NCBI RefSeq assembly: GCF_001874645.1
Contig: NZ_CP017886.1
Coordinates: 5,012,501 to 5,076,500, forward strand
Reading direction: 5' to 3'
DNA: 64,000 nt
Source of the DNA: Pseudomonas frederiksbergensis
GTDB lineage: Bacteria > Pseudomonadota > Gammaproteobacteria > Pseudomonadales > Pseudomonadaceae
The stretch's first letter is position 1. Every line of letters begins with the position of its first letter. Positions 60,270-64,000 of the stretch are shown here, one piece after another. The notes beneath the pieces are model-generated. The model saw nothing but the letters and a program-made list of their open reading frames with translations. It was not told where the DNA came from and made no database searches. Made by a program: the position numbers and the translations under genes.

Positions 60270-62228
60270 CTATAGGCGGAAGCGCAGCACCAGGGCTTGC
60301 TGGTTGTTGGCCACTTGCTGCAGGTGCTCGCCACTGCTGCGGGTATGAGCCGCATTCTGCCGGTTGTCGCGGGTCATGTCGTGCAGGCGGTGCATGTGCT
60401 GATTCACTTCCTGCGTGGTTCCGGCCTGTTCATTCGCGGCGACGGCGATCTGCACGGCGAGGGCGTGCACGCCTTGCAGGGAGTTGTCCAACTGGCTGAG
60501 CGAGGTCAGCACGACCTGGGTTTCACGCTCCAGCGTATGTGCTTGTTCGGCCGAGGCCTGCATCGCCTGCCGGGCTTCCGTGGAAGAGCCTTGCAAGGTG
60601 ATGGTAATGGCGACGATTTCTTCGGTGGCGCTGCTGGTGCGTTGAGCAAGGTTGCGCACCTCGTCGGCGACCACAGCAAAGCCACGGCCTTGTTCGCCGG
60701 CGCGCGCGGCTTCGATAGCAGCGTTGAGTGCCAGCAGATTGGTTTGTTCGGCAATGCCGCGGATCACCGCGAGCACGGTGCCGATTTGCAGGGCGTCGCT
60801 GGTCAGATTGTCGACCACTCTGCCGGCCCGACCGATGTCGTTCAGCAAGCGTCCCTGCTGGCCGATCATCTGTTGCAGGGTGCCTTGCATCTCGCCAAAG
60901 GCACCACGTGCGGCGCTGCTGCCGTGCGCACTGTCGGCGGCGTTGCGGGCGATCTCTTGCACCGTGCAAGACATTTGCTCAACGGCGTTGACGACCATTT
61001 CCAGCGACTCTTGCTGCAGGTCGAGGCGTTCGCTGGTTTGCCCGGCGGCGCTTAGAATGTCGCTGCTGGCCTGACCGACGTCCTGGCTGGATTGGCGCAG
61101 ACGTTCAATCACATCGCGCCAGGCCTGGGCCATTTCATGCAGGGCCAGCATCAAGCCGGCCTGTTGTCGTTGTTCGGTCGGCAGGTTCAGCTCGCCTGCG
61201 GCCAAGCGACGGGCCAGTGCGGTCATATTGCTCGGCTCGCCACCCAGCGGGCGCATCACACTGCGGCTGACCAGCCAGGTGGCGATGGCAACGGCGGCGA
61301 CGGTCAGCAGTCCGAGCAGCAAGACTTGCCACATCAGCTGATGTACCGGGGCAAACGCCTGGGCCTGATCCATTTCGGCAATCAAGGCCCAATGGTTGTC
61401 ATCAAAGGCGACAGGGACAAACACTTTCAGCGCACTATTGCCGTCCAGCCCCGGTTCGGCGATGCGTCCCTGTTGGCCCGCCAGGGCATTGCTGACGGCA
61501 CTGCCAGTGAGGCTGACTTGCGCATTGAGGCTACGGTTGACCTGGTGTTCAGGGAAACGTGCCGAGTCCGAACGCAGGGCGGCATCGCTGCCGACCAGGT
61601 AAGTTTCGCCTTTTTCACCCAGGCCCTGGCGGGTTTGCATCACGTTATTGAGCGGGCCGATGGGTAACTCCAGAACCAGGGTCATTTGCAGCACGCCGTT
61701 CGACATGACGGGGGTGGCCAGATATTGGGTCGGCTCCTTGCTCAGCGGGTTGTACTGCAGGTCGCTGATCAACAGTTTGCCGCTATCGCGGCTTTGCTTG
61801 ACCAGGCGCGCCAGCAAGGTATCACGCAGGCTGTCTTCGCCGAGCTTGTGCTGGTCGTCACTGCCGCCCTGCAGACTGAGCATGACGGTGCCATCGGGCA
61901 TGATCAGTTTCAGCTCGCGGTAACCAAAGGTTTTGATAAAGTTTTGAAACACCGGGCGGTCGTAGAGGGCGGTGCTGATCAGCGCGGTGTCGTCCAGTCC
62001 CTGGTAGCTGTTGCTCAGATTACTGGCCAGGGTGCTGATCTGGTTGCGCCGTTCCTGCCAGTTATCCAGCAATTGCTGCTGTTTGATATGGGCAACCGCC
62101 TCGAGGGCGTTCAGCGTCTGCTCGCGCAGGGCGGTACTGGCTTGTTGATAGACCGTAAAGGCCATGCCCAGAACCGGGATCAAGCCTATCAGCAGGTAGC
62201 TTAGGGCTAACTTCAAGCGTAACGGCAT
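60270..62228 (-). CDS. Methyl-accepting chemotaxis protein
   Basis: A 652-residue chemoreceptor: N-terminal helix ([21 protein letters not shown]), a ~250-residue periplasmic double-Cache-like sensor ([45 protein letters not shown]), second helix ([19 protein letters not shown]), HAMP, and a signalling domain with the hairpin tip [43 protein letters not shown]. It senses an extracellular small molecule and signals to CheA. The ATG at 62228 is chosen; a TTG lies two codons upstream. Confidence 0.95.
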   Translation of the reverse strand: MPLRLKLALSYLLIGLIPVLGMAFTVYQQASTALREQTLNALEAVAHIKQQQLLDNWQERRNQISTLASNLSNSYQGLDDTALISTALYDRPVFQNFIKTFGYRELKLIMPDGTVMLSLQGGSDDQHKLGEDSLRDTLLARLVKQSRDSGKLLISDLQYNPLSKEPTQYLATPVMSNGVLQMTLVLELPIGPLNNVMQTRQGLGEKGETYLVGSDAALRSDSARFPEHQVNRSLNAQVSLTGSAVSNALAGQQGRIAEPGLDGNSALKVFVPVAFDDNHWALIAEMDQAQAFAPVHQLMWQVLLLGLLTVAAVAIATWLVSRSVMRPLGGEPSNMTALARRLAAGELNLPTEQRQQAGLMLALHEMAQAWRDVIERLRQSSQDVGQASSDILSAAGQTSERLDLQQESLEMVVNAVEQMSCTVQEIARNAADSAHGSSAARGAFGEMQGTLQQMIGQQGRLLNDIGRAGRVVDNLTSDALQIGTVLAVIRGIAEQTNLLALNAAIEAARAGEQGRGFAVVADEVRNLAQRTSSATEEIVAITITLQGSSTEARQAMQASAEQAHTLERETQVVLTSLSQLDNSLQGVHALAVQIAVAANEQAGTTQEVNQHMHRLHDMTRDNRQNAAHTRSSGEHLQQVANNQQALVLRFRL

Positions 62229-62480
62229 GTTCAACGACTCCGCGGGTAGAAAGGTTACAGGTCAGGGTGTTTGTTAATTATTCTGCAAGAAGTGTGCAAA
62301 TTATCGAACACAATGAGTTGGCTTGGGCTTCTGAGATCGCTGATCTGGTTTGTAGAGCGGGCCGGACGGTGAGGGAGGTGAATCGACACTGGTTTCGTAG
62401 ACAACTCCAAGCGTTACAGCAAGGCGCTGCAAGAGACAGATCGCCTGGGATTTCTCAGACGGAATCGACAGGCTGCTTTT

Positions 62481-62647
62481 GGCCGAGGCTGTGTAAAAAC
62501 GTTTTAGAGCAGGTTTGACGGTCAGAACCAGAACGAAAATCGCGTTCCTACGCAAATTTCAGGTCTGCTGACTAGCCAAGTGCTGGCAGATTTTACGTAG
62601 CAACGCAGACTTCCAAACGGTGTCTGCGTTTTTACACACTCTGGGCC
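62481..62647. repeat. MITE-like repeat, copy 1
   Basis: 167 bp with ~20-bp imperfect terminal inverted repeats: left GGCCGAGGCTGTGTAAAAAC, right end CGTTTTTACACACTCTGGGC plus C. The interior is non-coding and nearly the same as copy 2. Confidence 0.82.
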
Positions 62648-62676
62648 GTTTGCTGTCTGTCCTCTCGACCGGAGTG

Positions 62677-62843
62677 GGTCGAGGCTGTGTGAAAACGTTT
62701 TAGAGCAGGTTTGACAGTCAGGACTGGAACGAAAATCGCGTTCCTACGCAAATTTCCGGTCTGCTGATTAACCAAACACTGGCAGATTTTACGTAGCAAC
62801 GCAGACTTCAAAACGGCGCATGCGTTTTCACACAGCCTGGGCC
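62677..62843. repeat. MITE-like repeat, copy 2
   Basis: 167 bp in the same orientation as copy 1, 29 bp away, with ends GGTCGAGGCTGTGTGAAAAC and GTTTTCACACAGCCTGGGCC. Both copies share the interior AAAATCGCGTTCCTACGCAA. Confidence 0.82.
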
Positions 62844-62976
62844 GATAGCGGTCTGATTTCTCCAACGATTCGCCTCCGCCCCGTGTGATCCGTCAGATGC
62901 CTACCAGTAGCATGTCAAAGCCATGCAAGCTCAACCTGACCCTATGAGTGTTATTATGAGCTAGGGGGGTTAGCTG

Positions 62977-63190
62977 GTCCCTAATTAGGGACTGCTCCTG
63001 CCAAGCGTGGTGCTGCGCCATTCCGCCAAGCTTCAGATTCAGAGCTTGGTCCCACCAAAACCTCTGGGGTGGGATAAGGTCGCTGAGACCCACGCCCCTG
63101 TGCGACCATGGCTGTGGACGGGAGCCTCGGTGGTTTATAGGGAAGTTAGCGAGTTTATGTTTAAAGCATAAACTCGCTAACTTCCCTATA
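62977..63190 (+). ncRNA. Structured, gene-free segment (candidate non-coding RNA or IS relic)
   Basis: Five inverted repeats follow each other: GTCCCTAATTAGGGAC (62977-62992); CCAAGCT/AGCTTGG (63026-63049); CCCACC/GGTGGG (63051-63073); GGTCGC/GCGACC (63078-63107); and the 24-bp hairpin at 63136-63190. No open frame of quality crosses it. It could be a non-coding RNA, perhaps the RNA-bearing end of an IS110/IS1111-type element, but no recombinase gene is near. Strand is a guess. Confidence 0.35.
63136..63190. repeat. Perfect 24-bp inverted repeat (hairpin)
   Basis: TATAGGGAAGTTAGCGAGTT plus TATG, a 7-nt loop TTTAAAG, and the exact complement. 24 of 24 positions pair. No T run follows, so it is not a typical terminator. 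Confidence 0.9.
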
Positions 63191-63301
63191 TTTCCCTCAG
63201 TGTGCGGCCCGCACGAATGGAAACCTTCGATCGCTCTGGTAGGTGCTGCGCGTGCCTGCCCCTTACGCTCGAACCTTCATATGGGGGATATGTACTTGTT
63301 T

Positions 63302-63442
63302 GCGCCGATGCCGAATTGACCCACGTGCCGAGATTTTACTGAGCCCCTCTGATTTCTTGCGAACCAATGCCCGTGCTGCATTTCGTTAGATTGGACTTGG
63401 GTCAGTCTTTAGTCGGCGCTTGGATGAATTCGGCATCGGCGC
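63302..63442. repeat. Short element with 16-bp terminal inverted repeats
   Basis: GCGCCGATGCCGAATT at 63302-63317 and its exact complement at 63427-63442 bracket 109 bp without a coding frame. TGACCCA and TGGGTCA inside form a second, inner pair. It looks like the remains of an insertion sequence or a MITE. Confidence 0.55.
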
Positions 63443-63559
63443 CAACAGATTCCTTATAGGCGGTTATGCAAAGTGCTCCACAGATGAGTAGCTGCACGTG
63501 ATTTGTAGGTGCGTTTTAACTCGCCGCTTGTCGTGTACGACAAGCGGCGATGGAGGGCG

Positions 63560-64000
63560 TTAAAAGCTATCTGATTGGTGAGATATCACCCCGTTCATCA
63601 TGGTAAGCAAAACGTTGGTCTTGCCGATGTCATGAGCGTTCTGTTCGAAGAGGTCGTTCTCGAGAATGATCATATCAGCCCGCTTTCCTACCGTGATTGA
63701 GCCGATCTCGTGCTCCATCCGTAATTGATAAGCGCCGTTGATCGTGTACGCCGCAATCAGTTGTGGAATGCTGAGTTTTTGACTGGCCTCAGGCATCACC
63801 GGGGCATCGGGCTCACCGGAGAGCTGGCGAGTATGGCCGCATTCGATATGCTCCACCGGTCGGTGCTGGCAACGACATTGGCAAGCGAGCCCATCCATGC
63901 CGATGGAGACCGTCACACCCTGTTCGATGAAGGTGCGGAACTTGTACATCGAACTCCACCGCTCATGACCATAGGACTTCAGGATCGCCTTGGTGTAGGC
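63560..64000 (-). CDS. Amidohydrolase family protein, C-terminal part (runs off right edge)
   Basis: The last ~146 residues of a metal-dependent amidohydrolase of the YtcJ type: MYKFRTFIEQGVTVSIGMDG (with the metal-binding Asp), then LSIPQLIAAYTINGAYQLRMEHEIGSITVGKRADMIILENDLFE. The stretch LACQCRCQHRPVEHIECGHTRQ is unusually Cys/His-rich for the family. The frame is open to the window edge, so the start is not seen. Confidence 0.82.
   Translation of the reverse strand, partial: AYTKAILKSYGHERWSSMYKFRTFIEQGVTVSIGMDGLACQCRCQHRPVEHIECGHTRQLSGEPDAPVMPEASQKLSIPQLIAAYTINGAYQLRMEHEIGSITVGKRADMIILENDLFEQNAHDIGKTNVLLTMMNGVISHQSDSF

Noticed and set aside
62893..63093. 66-codon minus-strand frame
   Set aside because: Composition is not protein-like and it overlaps the stem-loop chain.
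1..64000. CRISPR array
   Set aside because: No run of regularly spaced repeats was seen; the repeated sequences are REPs, MITE-like elements and the duplicated Hcp cassette.

Overview
The window looks like a chromosome segment of a Pseudomonas of the fluorescens group. The reasons are long intact GC-rich genes of typical pseudomonad families (DUF6124, DUF3087, PpnN, YceI/cytochrome b561, LysR/M20 units), REP/REPIN palindromes of the fluorescens type, and a Mu/B3-like transposable prophage. No tRNA, rRNA or CRISPR array was seen.

Region 1 (1-20536) is most of a Mu-like prophage whose structural end runs off the left edge. Head, terminase and lysis genes run leftwards. A GTG-start repressor sits at 12255-12677. 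The early operon (DNA-binding proteins, DDE transposase, MuB-type ATPase, DUF3164, DUF2786, gp16/GemA, Mor) runs rightwards and ends at the phage terminus near 20536. A perfect 16-bp palindrome fills the spacer of the early promoter. Between lysis genes and repressor lies a five-gene operon, transcribed with the repressor and so probably expressed in the lysogen; it includes a SLATT-like two-helix membrane protein and is a candidate superinfection-exclusion or defence module.

Region 2 (20537-26470) is a tandem duplication of a type VI secretion cassette. Each unit holds a 3' cupin-gene fragment, a four-helix membrane protein (putative immunity), a convergent DUF4225-like effector, and an hcp gene overlapping the effector start. 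The two Hcps differ at six positions. The effectors share their first ~80 residues and then diverge, and the immunity proteins barely resemble each other. An IS4-family element with an 11-bp target duplication later landed upstream of the first hcp.

Region 3 (26537-45355) is ordinary chromosome: a DUF6124 gene with a remarkable leader hairpin, an HD (p)ppGpp-hydrolase-like gene, an amidase, a LysR gene, a monooxygenase-RidA-DUF1028-ArgE-like operon (first gene frameshifted), a membrane protein, DUF3087, GNAT, LysR, a methyltransferase, cytochrome b561-YceI, two L,D-transpeptidases, ThpR and a glycosyltransferase.

Region 4 (45650-64000) is patchier. An acyltransferase gene runs into a 77-bp relic of a phage gp16 gene, followed by a scar joining the 3' ends of glucarate dehydratase and GntR genes. 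Then come a LysR-M20 peptidase-solute-binding-protein unit, a frameshifted PLP enzyme, ppnN, hydrolases, an integrase relic, a LysR-GNAT pair bracketed by inverted 38-bp repeats, and a chemoreceptor. A 1.3-kb gene-free tract holds two 167-bp MITE-like repeats and a strongly structured segment ending in a perfect 24-bp hairpin. An amidohydrolase gene runs off the right edge.
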